64,000 nt of DNA from contig CM064872.1 in NCBI GenBank assembly GCA_032719365.1, positions 18,321,572 through 18,385,571 on the forward strand, in the 5' to 3' direction. Position 1 is the first letter of the stretch. Each line of letters starts with the position of its first letter. The notes under the pieces are model-generated. The model saw only the letters and a list, made by a program, of their open reading frames with translations, was not told the origin of the DNA and made no database searches. The DNA is from Prinsepia uniflora. Taxonomy: Eukaryota > Streptophyta > Magnoliopsida > Rosales > Rosaceae. This document shows positions 33,501-44,367 of the stretch, one piece after another. The translations under genes were made by a program, and so were the position numbers.

Positions 33501-34983
33501 TTTGGGTTTGGATGGCCAAGGTGTCTTGCTGGCTAATTTTTATGTGAGACCACTTCTGATCGATCGGATCGTTGAGGCTCAATCTCAAGATCCTATCTCA
33601 TGTGTACTTCGAATTGAAGTGGAGGACGGTGAGCAGCTAGATTTTACAGTCAGGGAGGATGGAGCTTTGCTAAAAGAAGGACGGTTGTGTGTGCCCGACG
33701 TTGAGGCACTGAAGAAGGAGATCTTGGACGACGCTCATAGTTCGGCCTACGCGATGCATCCTGGTGGGACCAAGATGTATCGTACCTTGCGAGAGCACTA
33801 CTGGTGGCCGGGTATGAAACGGGAGATTGCCGAGTTTGTCAGCAGGTGTCTGATTTGCCAGCAAGTGAAGGCTGAGAGACAACGACCTTATGGAGCCTTG
33901 CAACCACTATCTATCCCAGAATGGAAATGGGATCACTTAACGATGGATTTTGTGTTTGGACTTCCTAGGACACCCAGAGGTCACGATGAAGTTTGGGTGA
34001 TTGTGGACAGGATTACGAAATCGGCTCATTTCTTGCCTGTGCGAGAGAACTTGAGGATGTCACAGTTGGCCCAGTTGTTTATTGACGAGATCGTCCGTCT
34101 GCACGGTACTCTGGAATCAATAGTATCTGACAGGGACCCGAGGTTTACTTCTCGGTTTTGGCAAAGTCTACAGGAAGCTTTTGGGACGAAACTTCGTTTC
34201 AGTACTGCATTCCATCCTCAGACTGACGGCTAGTCTGAGCGGACCATCCAGACACTGGAGGATATGATGCGGGCTTGCGTTTTGCAATTTCAGGACACTT
34301 GGGAGTCACATCTAGCCTTAATGGAATTTTCCTACAACAACAGCTATCAGGCGAGCATAGGGATGGTTCCGTACGAAGCCTTGTACGGACGGCAGTGCAG
34401 AACCCCGTTGTGTTGGACGGATGTGGGTGAAAGGAAGTTGACTAAATCCGAATTGGTGGAACTGACAACCGAGAAGGTCAAACTCATCAGGGATCGGCTC
34501 AAGGAAGCCCAGGACAGACAAAAGAGCTATGTGGACCACCGGATTCGGGATCTTGAGTTTGCGGTCGGAGATCGGGTATTCCTGAAATTATCCCCTTGGA
34601 AGGGTGTAGTGAGATTTGGCAGGCGAGGGAAGTTGAGCTCTCGTTACATCGGACCTTATGAGATCACTGAGAGGATTGGCCCGGTGGCCTACAGGTTGGC
34701 ACTACCGCCAGAGCTTTCGAAGGTCCACGATGTTTTTCACGTGTCGATGTTGCGGAAATATGTGTTTGACGCATCTCATGTACTGGAGGAACAACCCATT
34801 GAACTCCGTGAAGACTTGAGGTTCGAGGAACAGCCGGTGCAGATTTTGGATCGAAAGGATAAAGTACTACGTCGGAAGACCGTTCCTCTGGTAAAGGTTC
34901 TCTGGAGGAACCAGAATGTGGAGGAAGCCACATGGGAACCCGAGGCACAGATGCGAGAACAGTTCCCCTACTTGTTTCCTTGA
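30523..34983 (+). CDS. gag-pol: Tekay gag-pol polyprotein, one in-frame stop
   Basis: Start chosen at MPPRREPPP (30523), downstream of the primer binding site; the frame is also open further up. Order: gag (about 40-190), CCHC zinc knuckle (C276, C279, H284, C289), protease (DPGATHSF, D375), reverse transcriptase (FIDD, D711-D712), RNase H (D858, E895, D920), integrase (zinc-binding CLICQQ region near 1109; catalytic D1142 and D1203), then a chromodomain-like C terminus (about 1430-1486). Full length would be 1486 residues. A single TAG at 34231-34233 (codon 1237) separates HPQTDG from SERTIQTLE, where related elements have Gln. It removes the third catalytic residue (Glu, codon 1239) and the chromodomain unless read through. 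No other break is visible. Confidence 0.93.
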
Positions 34984-34990
34984 AATTTCG

Positions 34991-35017
34991 GGACGAAATT
35001 TCTTAAGGGGGGGAGAT
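34991..35017 (+). other. Tekay polypurine tract
   Basis: GGACGAAATTTCTTAAGG followed by five more G and AGAT, directly before the 3' LTR. It overlaps no coding sequence; the pol stop is at 34981-34983. Confidence 0.9.
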
Positions 35018-38000
35018 TGTAACGCCCCGGACGTTCTGGAAGTGTAATATTATAAAATATTGAATAAAATGACATTTTACCCCTATGATTTGTGTGGTTA
35101 ATTTGTTGACTTTTTGATTGGGAGGTCGAACGGACGTTGAGCGATGACCGTGACGTAGTTCGGGACGTCACGAGTTCATAGACAGGTGGCACGTTCGATT
35201 CGAACGAACAGAGTGAAAGTTATGATGTTCGGAAGTTCAGGGGCATTATCGTAATTGGACGTTATTAAGGGGAAAAGTTGACTTTTTGTTTGACAACTGA
35301 TATTCATTTGACTCGAAGACCGTTATGTTCGTCTCGACGCCCTGAGTACAACGACAGGCGGCACGCGCGAAACGGACATCGGATGACCGAGTTACGGGTC
35401 ACGGATGTGGAGGGCATTTTGGTAATTTTTGCCCTGGGGGCATTTTGGTAATTTTCGCACGGGGTACTGTTCACCACCGTGGAAAACAGAGCAGCGGCCG
35501 TGGTGTCTTGTGCGTTCAATTGTTTAAGGCTTAGTGGAAGGTTCAGGGCATTGTTTAAGTTGTTTGAGGTAGTGGAAGCAGGGTGGAGTGGCTCAAGTGC
35601 ACGGTTGGACAGAGTTCAGGGCACGGGAGAGCATGAATTGGCCATGGTTTCTGTGTGCGTGGGAGACATTTTCAGAAAACCTCAGTTGGTCTCCCACGGG
35701 TTGCTGGCCGTTTGAATTGATCGACAGAGTAAGGGAGTGAGGAGAGGACGCAGTTGGGTCATTTTGGTTCAGTTTGGGAGCTGAGTGGTGAGGAACTGTG
35801 AGAGGAACCGTGAGAAAACATTTACGGGTTTTTGGGGGGAAATCGCAGAGTTCAATTTCTAAGGGTCGAGGGATCAATCAAAACACACTGTGAGACTTCT
35901 GGGAGTGAAATAATCACTACGGTGAAAGAACTGAAGGGATTGGAGCCCGTTTCGCCCAGGAACCTGAGTCGCGGTTCAGAGATGAACCAGTTGGAGGGAA
36001 AAATTGAATTCGATTTCTGAGGCTTGTTGATCGAAACCAAGGGCCATTCTAGTCTTCTGGGAGCAAAAGGAAACCAACCACGTTGATTTCGAGGGACGAC
36101 ACTCACGAATTGGCCAAGAACGGAGTTCCCTGGTTCTGAGAATTTTCGAGCTTGAGGACGACGACTTCCAGGTAACGGCGAGTCCAATAGATTGTACCAT
36201 TGTGTTCGTCTAAGTTCCCTAAATCTACTGGTGATATTAATTGTAGAATGGAGTTAGTTTGGGTGAGTTCTGGGTGACGACCCGTTCGTCTGTTCAAGTC
36301 TGGGTTGAATCGATTTAGGGACAGTCGAGGTTAATCATTAGTACAAACCTGAAATTAATAGGTTAGAGAAGATAATAGGATTGAAAACGGGAGGAATTGG
36401 TTGAGAATTGGGCTTGAACTGGTCGGGTTGTGTCGCGGGTGACAGACCCGTTTATCAGTTTATCCGGGTAAGAACGATGACACTGTAGCTTGGCGCGTGT
36501 CCTTCACGCGCAGCCACTTTGGGCGGCACGTGCGATGTCATCTCCGATCACGGTCAACATGGAAATTGTTCCTTTCAGTCTAATTAACATTTTAGCTTTA
36601 GAGTTCGAGTTGTTCGGGAGTCGTTCGGGATAATTTCAGGAGCTCGGAAGTTTAGGTCCTTAAGGTTTATTTCGCCGAAAAATCCGGGAAATTAGGGAAA
36701 AATCATACGAGCTATTTGAGGATGTTTGTAACCCTTCTTGTACGTTTTTACAGGCCCGGACACTTCCGAAGCTACGGAGGAGTGCGTGGGACGCGATTGA
36801 CGCGTCCTAAGACTGTGAGTGGACTTTTTGATTTCTAAATTGGGCATGCATGACTATTTTTCTTGTTTATCTTATAGTTTACATATGATTTTACGATGGT
36901 GATATGATATATCGGTTTTACGTGTTTTCACGCTTTTCGAGATATTTATCGTATTTCACGCATTTCGAGGTTACGGTTTTCGCTTATGCATGCGTGATGA
37001 TTTTGATGAAGTATCTGGATATGATTATGCATGTTACGGATTTATGATGTTTTGATCATAATTGTGAAGTGATTTTCGGAAATTGCATGTGTTGGAATTT
37101 GCATGTGAATTCGGACATAAGTCCTACTATGATGTGATACGATTTCGGAATGATGTTGGAAAACAGTTTGTGATGAATCATGGTTTATTGTGTTTTACAA
37201 ACGGTTTTGGGTTTAAAGACCCGGTTGATTGTTGGATCTGGTTTTGGGTTTAAAGACCCGGTTTGGTGATGACGGGGGCGGGCCCGAAAATTGGGTTTAA
37301 GGACCCAGATTGAGTTTAAAGACTCAATGATTGTGATACCCCCGAGGCCTACTAATCATGTTTTGAGTTTAAAGACTCGTTGATATCCCGGGAAGGCCTA
37401 ATATTGAGTTTAAAGACTCGGATGGATCCAACGGCTTAACTGTGATTATTGATACACTTTTTACTTGAATTGTGCAATTGATGTTTCAAAATGACAGTTT
37501 CTGGAATCTGGTAATATTAAATGGTTTTGCATGAGTTATGACGATTTTCTGTAACGTTTTTCATGTGTTTCCGGAAAAAGAGTTTTTCAAAGGTTTAATA
37601 CGTGATTTCTGAATATTCGGTTATGCATGCGTGTTGCAAAACTGGAGGGCGAACCCGATTTCGGAAAAACTGCTTTCTGTAAAACTTATGTTTCGGTCCA
37701 CTCACACTTTGTTGTTTTAAATTCCCTCCAGGTCGTGGTACAAGCGTGGGGGCAAGCGCCGAGGCTGAGGCGGAGGCATAAAGTTTTCCGTTGTGGAGTA
37801 GTTAGTTCACAGAGTAGGATTTGTTCTTTAACCTGTTTTGTAATATTATGCTCTGTGAAACTGTGGACTTGACGTCCAGTCGGATGTATTTGTTTAATCT
37901 CCCTGGTCTGACAATGGGTGTGTTGTAATATTAATTAGTTTTCCGGTCTTTTGGATTCGATTGTCAGACGGAAGCAGGATGCTCCCCGATTATCGAGGCG

Positions 38001-38022
38001 ATAATCGGGGTGGGTCCTGTCA
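35018..38022 (+). repeat. Tekay 3' LTR
   Basis: A 3005-bp LTR. In the first 200 bases it differs from the 5' LTR at about seven positions, mostly transitions. It keeps the full splice-like set: CAG/GTAAC (GT at 36172), ACAG (AG at 36752-36753), a 61-nt mini-exon (36754-36814), GTGAGT (36815-36820), CTCAC (A at 37704) and CCTCCAG ending at 37731. Hairpin units with the TTTAAAG centre lie at 37208-37422. Confidence 0.94.
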
Positions 38023-40613
38023 CCGGAGGTCCGAGGGCCAAGGACCGTTAGGATGGTCTCGATGCCCTGAGTTCGTAGACAGGCGGCATGTGTCAATCGG
38101 AGTCCGAATGACCAAGTTACGGGTCTGGATGCGTGAGGGGCATTTTGGTAATTTTCTGCACAAGGGCATAATTGTAATTTCACAGGGGCACTGTTTGATC
38201 AGAAACAGCCGTGAAATTGGATGACTTGTGCGATCTATCCCAAGAATTGTTTAACATTAAGAACTGAATTTGCGGTAGCTTTGAGGTGTGGATGCACATG
38301 TGTTTGAGCTGGCAACTGTTTGCAGAACATATACACCATTTTATTTTGGTTTTGGGTCAGTGCAGGGAGTCTTTACACAGGGGACTGAGTGATGCTTTAG
38401 GGTACTTTAATGACTGAATTGGATTAAAGGAAATGAGTGTGAGTCGAGAGGATCATTCTGAGCAAGTGTGGGTGTCGAACTGGAGAGAAAACAGAGATTG
38501 GAAAAATTAGAAAATGGAGGGAAATTCGAAAACTTGTTTGTGAGCTGAGAGGAGACAAATTGAGATTAAGAATACTCTTCTGGGTTCATTTCGAACTCAA
38601 CCGCATCATAATCGACGGGAATCGATCACGGTTTGTCCATGGACACAGGTTCCAGTTTCTGCGAAATGTGGAGCTTGAGGACGACCACCTACGGGTAAGG
38701 ATTTATGAAATTGGTTACGGATTAATGATTGTTTAGGTCATACGAAACTATTGTGTCATTTAATTTGAAAACCAAGCTGATTCGAGTGAGTTTCGAATGT
38801 TAAAATCGTGAGTTCAATCTTGGAAGAATTGTTTGATTTAAGGTTAATGTGTGTAATTAAGTTTACAGAACCTTAATTGGGTCTCTAACGGTGTTATTTG
38901 TTGAATCAATTGAAGGAAAGGAGTTGAAATTGGGAGAAATCTAGCCGGGTCAGGTCGCAGGTAATCAGACCCGTTTACCAGTCATACGGGTGAAGACGAT
39001 GACTGTAACAGTCACTATAGCAGACGCGTGGCTTTCACGCGCAACCACTCACGGCGGCGCGTGACGGCGCGTGGGCACGAATCTCGAGGTGAGGTCAACA
39101 TGACTTTTTTCCTATGCAATGTAACGAACATTTTAGCGTTGGTTTCGTGTCAATCGGACCCTGTTTCGATATTGTTCGGGATGTCCGAAGGTTTTAAATC
39201 GAGTTTAAAAATAGTTAAAAATTCGGCAAACTTACGGGACTTGAATAGGATGTTAATGAAGAGGTTAGTAACCCTCTAATGTGATTTGGACAGGATTGGG
39301 AGTCCCGGTGATAGTGGTGTGGCCCGGGAAGGCCTATGACACGCGTATCGAGGCGCACGGTTAAACGGTCTGTGAGTGGACTTTGGTTTTATAAATTCTA
39401 TGCATGCTTAAATGTTTTATATGGATTATGATTGTGATTGTATGATGTGATTTGGATATTGACAAATTATACGGTTTCACGTATTTCGAGGCGATTTACG
39501 TGCTTGCACGTAAATCGAGGTTTCCGGTTTTACACTGATTTTCCATACTTATAACTTTGGATATGATTTCATGAAATGGTTTTGAAATTGGAAAGAGAAA
39601 CTTGGGCATGAGGCTCAATTGTTTTGGAAACCTCGGACTTGGAGTCCAATTGAGTTACGTAATCGGGCCAAGGGCCCAATTGCTTTATGAAATCGGGTCG
39701 GGGCCCAGTTATTTACGAAATCGGGCTGAGACCCATTTGAGTTATATTATCGGGCTAGTGGCTCAATTGATTTATGAATTTGGGTCATGGGCCCAGTGGT
39801 TTATAGAATCGGGCATGAGGCCAGTTGGGTTATAAATATGATTTCGGGTCAGGGACCCTAAATGGAATTGTAATGTTGTGAAATGATTTGAATAAACTGG
39901 TTCCATATACCATCTTGATATGAGGTTATGTGAAGGTCTCCTCCAGGTGTCTGGGACATTGGAGAAGTCACGGTGCATTGCCTTCGAGGGGTCATTATAC
40001 AGAGCTACTGGACCGTATAGTGACTCAGGAGCAAGATTGCTATGATCAGACGTCAGGGACGTCAGACATCGGGGATGTCAGAAATATTGACCCGGAGAGA
40101 CCCCGGGCAGCACGCGTTGCTTATGGTTATACCGTGAAATATCACGTCTGGAATGTCAAGCGTCGGGGACGCTAGGCATCTGGGATGCCGGAGATGGTAA
40201 TGTGGTAAATATGGATTAATGAATCTATGAAATGGTTTTTCGGTTGTATTTATGGTTTACGGTTTTGGGCTAAGGCCCTAATGCCTTGTTAAGAAAATGT
40301 TTTGGACTACTGGTTTTCGTGGCATGCATACGTTTTTATTGGAGGGCATAAATGTCTTATGAAATGTGTTAATAAACTAATTTATTTTCGTCCACTCACA
40401 GCTTTTGTTTTTAATGCCCTTCAGGTTGATTACGGATGCGACTGCAGCAGAGACTGGGATATCACACACCTCCTCCATCGATCCTTGTGCACTCTGGAAG
40501 CCCACTTTAGGCAGTGGCATCAGGTTATCCCTTGTCTGACACCTTTTGTCAGACGGGAGCATGACACATTCCATGGTAATCCCGGGGGGATTGGGATGGG
40601 TCGTGTCAACAGA

Positions 40614-40930
40614 AGTATTGTGGGAGCACTGCAATACTTGACCTTCACCAGACCAGATATTGCCTTTTCTGTTAATCAAGTGTGTCAATACATGCAATCC
40701 CCGTGTGAAAACCATTTCATGGCAGTTAAAAGGATCCCGAGATTTCTCAAAGGGACAATACATCATGGTTTGCTATATCAAGCAGGTTCTCTTGACCTTC
40801 AAGCATTCACATATGCAGATTGGACTGGCAACCCCAATGACAGAAGAAGTACAACAGGGATGGCTGTTTTCCTAGGCTCTAATCCTATTTCCTGGACATC
40901 TAAGAAGCAGACTACAGTTTCCAGGTCCAG
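40614..40930 (+). pseudogene. pol: Copia-B RT end and RNase H start
   Basis: Continues the frame left at 27139 (NYR, then SIVGALQYLTFTRPDIAF). The RNase H motif reads FTYADW where Copia-A has YTDADW, so the first catalytic Asp is changed to Tyr. It ends in SRSS at the next LTR insertion (duplication TCCAG, 40926-40930). Confidence 0.9.
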
Positions 40931-43729
40931 TGACAGGACCCATCCCAATCCCCATGGGATTAGTGCGGGATGACCCTGCTCCCGTCAGACACGAAGTGTC
41001 AGACAAGGGATATTTCCGACCTTTGCCCTCCCGGGCTATCAGAGTACGCCAGGATCCGGAAGAGGTATGTGATATCTCGGTCTCTGCTACAGTCCACATC
41101 CGATGTCAACCTGAAGGGCATTAAAAACAGAAAGACTGTGAGTGGACAAAAATAAAGAGTTTATAAAAACATTTCATAAGAGAAGACATTTATACCCTTC
41201 ACTAAAAAGCATGCATGCATAGTAAAATCATTTATCCAAACACATATGTTTAAACAACCATAATTAGGGTCACAGCCCCAAGTTCCGTAAATACAAGTCA
41301 CACGGGCTCCTGCCCAAAACTATTTACAGAAAACCAGAACATAGTAAACATATGTGGGATCTCAGCACAAATCCATTTATCATTATAAACAAAATTTTCC
41401 AAAACCAATTGAAATCATGTTTATCCATTATATTCATATCCAGAACCTGTCACGGTAAAATAGAGCTACACGTGTGCTAACCGGGGTCTCAAACCCAAGT
41501 CTCTCCAGGGTCCACCCAGGTCAATGTCCGTAGATCAATGACCCTCCCTGGAGGTAACGAACCATGCCCATCCTGAGAGTAAGGAACCCAACTGGGGGGC
41601 GACTCCACTCAGTCAGTGCTCCGTGACTACTCTAGGGTCCACCCAGACCAATGACCCTCCCCGGAGGAGACAATCATATATAAAGGATGGAATATGAAAA
41701 ACCTTTTGAAATCATTCTTGAAACCTTTCAAGGATTCATGTCCGGCCCCCATAAGCCGTCATGAACCATAAAATCCTTTCATGGGTTCATGCCGGTTCCC
41801 ATAAACCGTCATGACCCGTAAATCCATTTGAAAGGTTCATGCCGGTTCCCATAAACCGTCATGACCCATCAAAACCATTTGTAACACATAACTGGGCGCT
41901 AGGCCCGAATCCACATAGAAACTGGACCTCAAGTCCGAATCGTAAACCAATTGGGCCTCCGGTCCGATTCCATAAATCAAATGGGTTTCGAACTCGAGTT
42001 TACCTTTTTAAATCCAAAACCATTTCATGAAACTATTTCCAAAACCATAAGAACGGAAAATCAGAGTAAAACTGGAAACCTCGATTTACGTGCAAGTACG
42101 TAAATCGCCTCGAAATACGTGAAATCATATAATTCACAAATATCCAAATCAAAATCATAAAATCATATTCATAATCCATATAAAACATTTATGCATGCAT
42201 CACAGTTTAGAAATCAAGGTCCACTCACAGACCGTCCGAGCTGCCGACTCGATTTGCGTGCCAAAGGCTCTCCCGAGCCGATCACTGTCACCGGCACTCC
42301 CAAAGCTGTCCAAATTTTAATAGAATGTTACTAAATACTTAATTAACCTCCTACCAAAGTCCCGTAATTTTCCCGAACTTTTAACTATTTTTAAACTGGC
42401 CCTAAACCTTCCGACACCCTGAAAACTATCGAAACAATGTCTGATTGACACGAGACCAGTCCCAAAATCTTCGTTACATTGAATAGAAGATTTCCTGTGT
42501 TGAACACTTTCCCAAATTATGGACCACGCGTCCTCACGAGCCCTAGAAGGTCGAAAACACTGTTCATCATCACCTACCCCTAAAAACCGGTTTTTTTTTC
42601 TGGTTTTGGACCGGTTACTGTAGCAGTACTGTTCCGAACCGGAGAGAATTTTTTAGAGGTTTTCTCCCTCTATTTTGGTCCGATTTCAACCCTAATTAAT
42701 CCTATAATTCATATCTCTTCATTCCCTATCAATTCCAATCATCAAAACGACCTAAAAACATCAAAATTCCATGGTTCAATCTTTGAACCATACGGTTCAA
42801 CGTTTCCAGTTTTTCCCCAGAGCTTCTCCGCCACTAACCACCTCCCAAATTCATCTTAAAACCTTCCTAACATCATAATAAACCCCTCCCAATCGACCAA
42901 AACTATCCCTAATGTTTGAAATCAAAAATAGGAGAAAATGGGAAAAACCGAGCCATACCTCGGGTTCGGTCTCCGCCGTGCACGGTGGCTCCCTCCTGGC
43001 CGACCACCATCATCCTCAGTCTTTCCCTCACTTCCCTGGTTCCTCAAATGGTCATGGGTGAAGGTTTGGATTGGATGGGTTTGGGTTGCACAGAGGATGA
43101 GATCGGGGAAATGGTTTGTGTTTGAATGAAGAAATGAAAATGCACGGGAAAAAGGGAGATGCATGAATGAATATAGGTGGCCTGTGGATGGGTGACACTT
43201 GTCACTCATCCATTGGGCCTCCATTAAATATCTGGGCCCCACTAAAGTCCAAAAGTTAACTCGTTTCGTAATTCGTGCAATAGTGCACTTGAATTTTCGT
43301 GAACCGTAACTTCGTCGTCGAACGTCCGAATTTCGACGTGCCGCCTGTCTATGGATTCGTATCGTTCTTATCTACGTAATGGTCCTCGGCCCTCAGCCAT
43401 CGGACATCCCGGTCAAAAAGTCAACTATTTGCCCCTTTTATCCAAAATTACTAAAATGCCCCTAAACTTCCGAACGTCATAACTTCTTCCTCGAATGTCG
43501 GAATTGAACGTGCCACCTGCCTATGAACTCGTGACGTCCTAAGCTACGTCACGGTCATTGGTCAAGATCCATTTGGCTTCCAGAATGAAAAGTCAACGTT
43601 TTGCCACGACTAGGGGCAAAACGGTCATTTCGCATCGTTCGTCTAATTTCGCTCTACTAATCACGGATTAGCCTCACTAATCGTGATTAGTCACTAATCT
43701 AATCATGGAATTTGGGACGGGTCGTTACA
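40931..43729 (-). repeat. Solo LTR (minus strand) inserted in Copia-B RNase H
   Basis: A 2799-bp LARD-like LTR in reverse orientation, flanked by the perfect target duplication TCCAG (40926-40930 and 43730-43734). Read on the minus strand it has CGAG/GTATGG (intron side ends at 42958), ACAG (AG at 42306-42307), a 77-nt mini-exon (42229-42305), GTGAGT (42223-42228), CTCAC (near 41142-41146) and CCTTCAG (AG at 41111-41112). The 26-bp palindrome is at 43186-43211, and two GACAGGYGGCACG-type modules lie near 43338 and 43510. Confidence 0.93.
41730..41875 (-). repeat. Tandem repeat of about 50 bp, three copies
   Basis: Within the minus-strand solo LTR, three units contain TTCATGCCGGTTCCCATAAA followed by CCGTCATGACC. 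The first copy is the most diverged (GTCCGGCCCCCATAAG). It lies inside the second intron-like interval. Confidence 0.8.
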
Positions 43730-43734
43730 TCCAG

Positions 43735-44072
43735 CACAGAAGCAGAATATAGAGCCCTGGCCATCACAGCAGCTGAACTGGCTTGGATTCGACAGTTGTT
43801 GTGTGCACTCCACATTCCTCTTCTCAAAGCTCCACTCATCTTCTGTGATAGCACTTCTGCTACACGCCTGTCTGCAAATCCAACTTTTCACTCACGGGCT
43901 AAGGCATATTGAGATCGACTATCACTTTGTACGTGAGAGAGTAATCAGAGGGGATTTGGATGTGCAGCATGTGGCATCATCTGATCAACTAGCTGACATT
44001 TTTACCAAAGCCCTTGCTGAGAACTTGTTTCAAGTGCATTCATTCAATTTGACCCTAGAACCATCAAATTGA
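43735..44072 (+). pseudogene. pol: Copia-B RNase H, C-terminal end
   Basis: Resumes at TEAEYRAL after the TCCAG duplication and runs to HSRAKA. A 1-nt insertion near 43905 (AAGGCAT) then moves the frame, and HIEIDYHF to LEPSN continues in the next phase, ending at 44072. The purine tract GAGGGAGGG precedes the 3' LTR. Confidence 0.9.
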
Positions 44073-44079
44073 GGGAGGG

Positions 44080-44362
44080 TGTTAGAATGCCACTTGTTAA
44101 GAATGCCATCTGTCATAATATGAGTGAGTCTTGGTAATACAGTTGCATTTCAGTTAGGACTATTAACTAGCTATTAGAATTAATTAGCTAGTTGCAAGAT
44201 CAATTGTTGCTTGCTTGGTGAGTACGGCATGTGTGCTCCCATATATAAACTCAGTCCTTTTTTCTGTATGTAAGCTGGATCATATTCATACTATCAGATT
44301 CTAATCCTTCTCTGATCTTCACTTTCCTCTCTTCTTGCCTTTTCTTCAAGCTTCACCTAACA
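44080..44362 (+). repeat. Copia-B 3' LTR
   Basis: 283 bp, TGTTAGAATGCC to CACCTAACA, followed by the target duplication GTTAT. It differs from the 5' LTR at about eight positions, most of them G to A or C to T. Confidence 0.95.
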
Positions 44363-44367
44363 GTTAT

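Larger units (their letters stand above)
27464..38022 (+). mobile_element. Full-length Tekay-type Ty3/gypsy chromovirus
   Basis: A 10.6-kb element with LTRs of 2960 and 3005 bp, a tRNA-Met primer binding site (30426-30437), one long gag-pol frame and a polypurine tract (34991-35017). The flanking target duplication is CGGGA (27459-27463) versus CCGGA (38023-38027), one mismatch. A C-terminal chromodomain-like region and long LTRs fit the Tekay/Del lineage of plant chromoviruses, whose chromodomain steers integration toward heterochromatin (family knowledge). It is the only element in the window with a near-complete gypsy polyprotein and so the best candidate helper for the LARD elements. Confidence 0.94.
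27140..40608 (+). repeat. Solo LTR inserted in Copia-B RT, split by the Tekay element
   Basis: A LARD-like LTR of about 2.9 kb in two parts (27140-27463 and 38023-40608). It is flanked by the perfect target duplication ACAGA (27135-27139 and 40609-40613). The Tekay-type element sits inside it. Landmarks in the right part: GTAAGG donor-like (GT at 38695), ACAG acceptor-like (AG at 39292-39293), a 78-nt mini-exon, GTGAGT (39372-39377), hairpin arrays (39600-39860 and 40049-40189), CTCAC (A at 40398) and CCTTCAG ending at 40424. Confidence 0.92.
19230..44362 (+). mobile_element. Copia-B: degenerate copia element with nested insertions
   Basis: Two 283-bp LTRs (19230-19512 and 44080-44362) are flanked by the target duplication GTTAT (19225-19229 and 44363-44367). 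Removing the three insertions and their duplications leaves about 5.8 kb with the copia order gag-pro-int-RT-RNase H. The proteins are close relatives of Copia-A. The LTRs differ at about eight positions by eye, so Copia-B is older than Copia-A. It has several in-frame stops and small frameshifts and cannot make its own proteins. The insertions are at 20853-23917, 27140-40608 and 40931-43729. Confidence 0.95.

Noticed and set aside
30421..34983. Many frames overlapping the Tekay gag-pol region in other phases or on the minus strand
   Set aside because: The main frame has every expected domain; the others are shadows without motifs.
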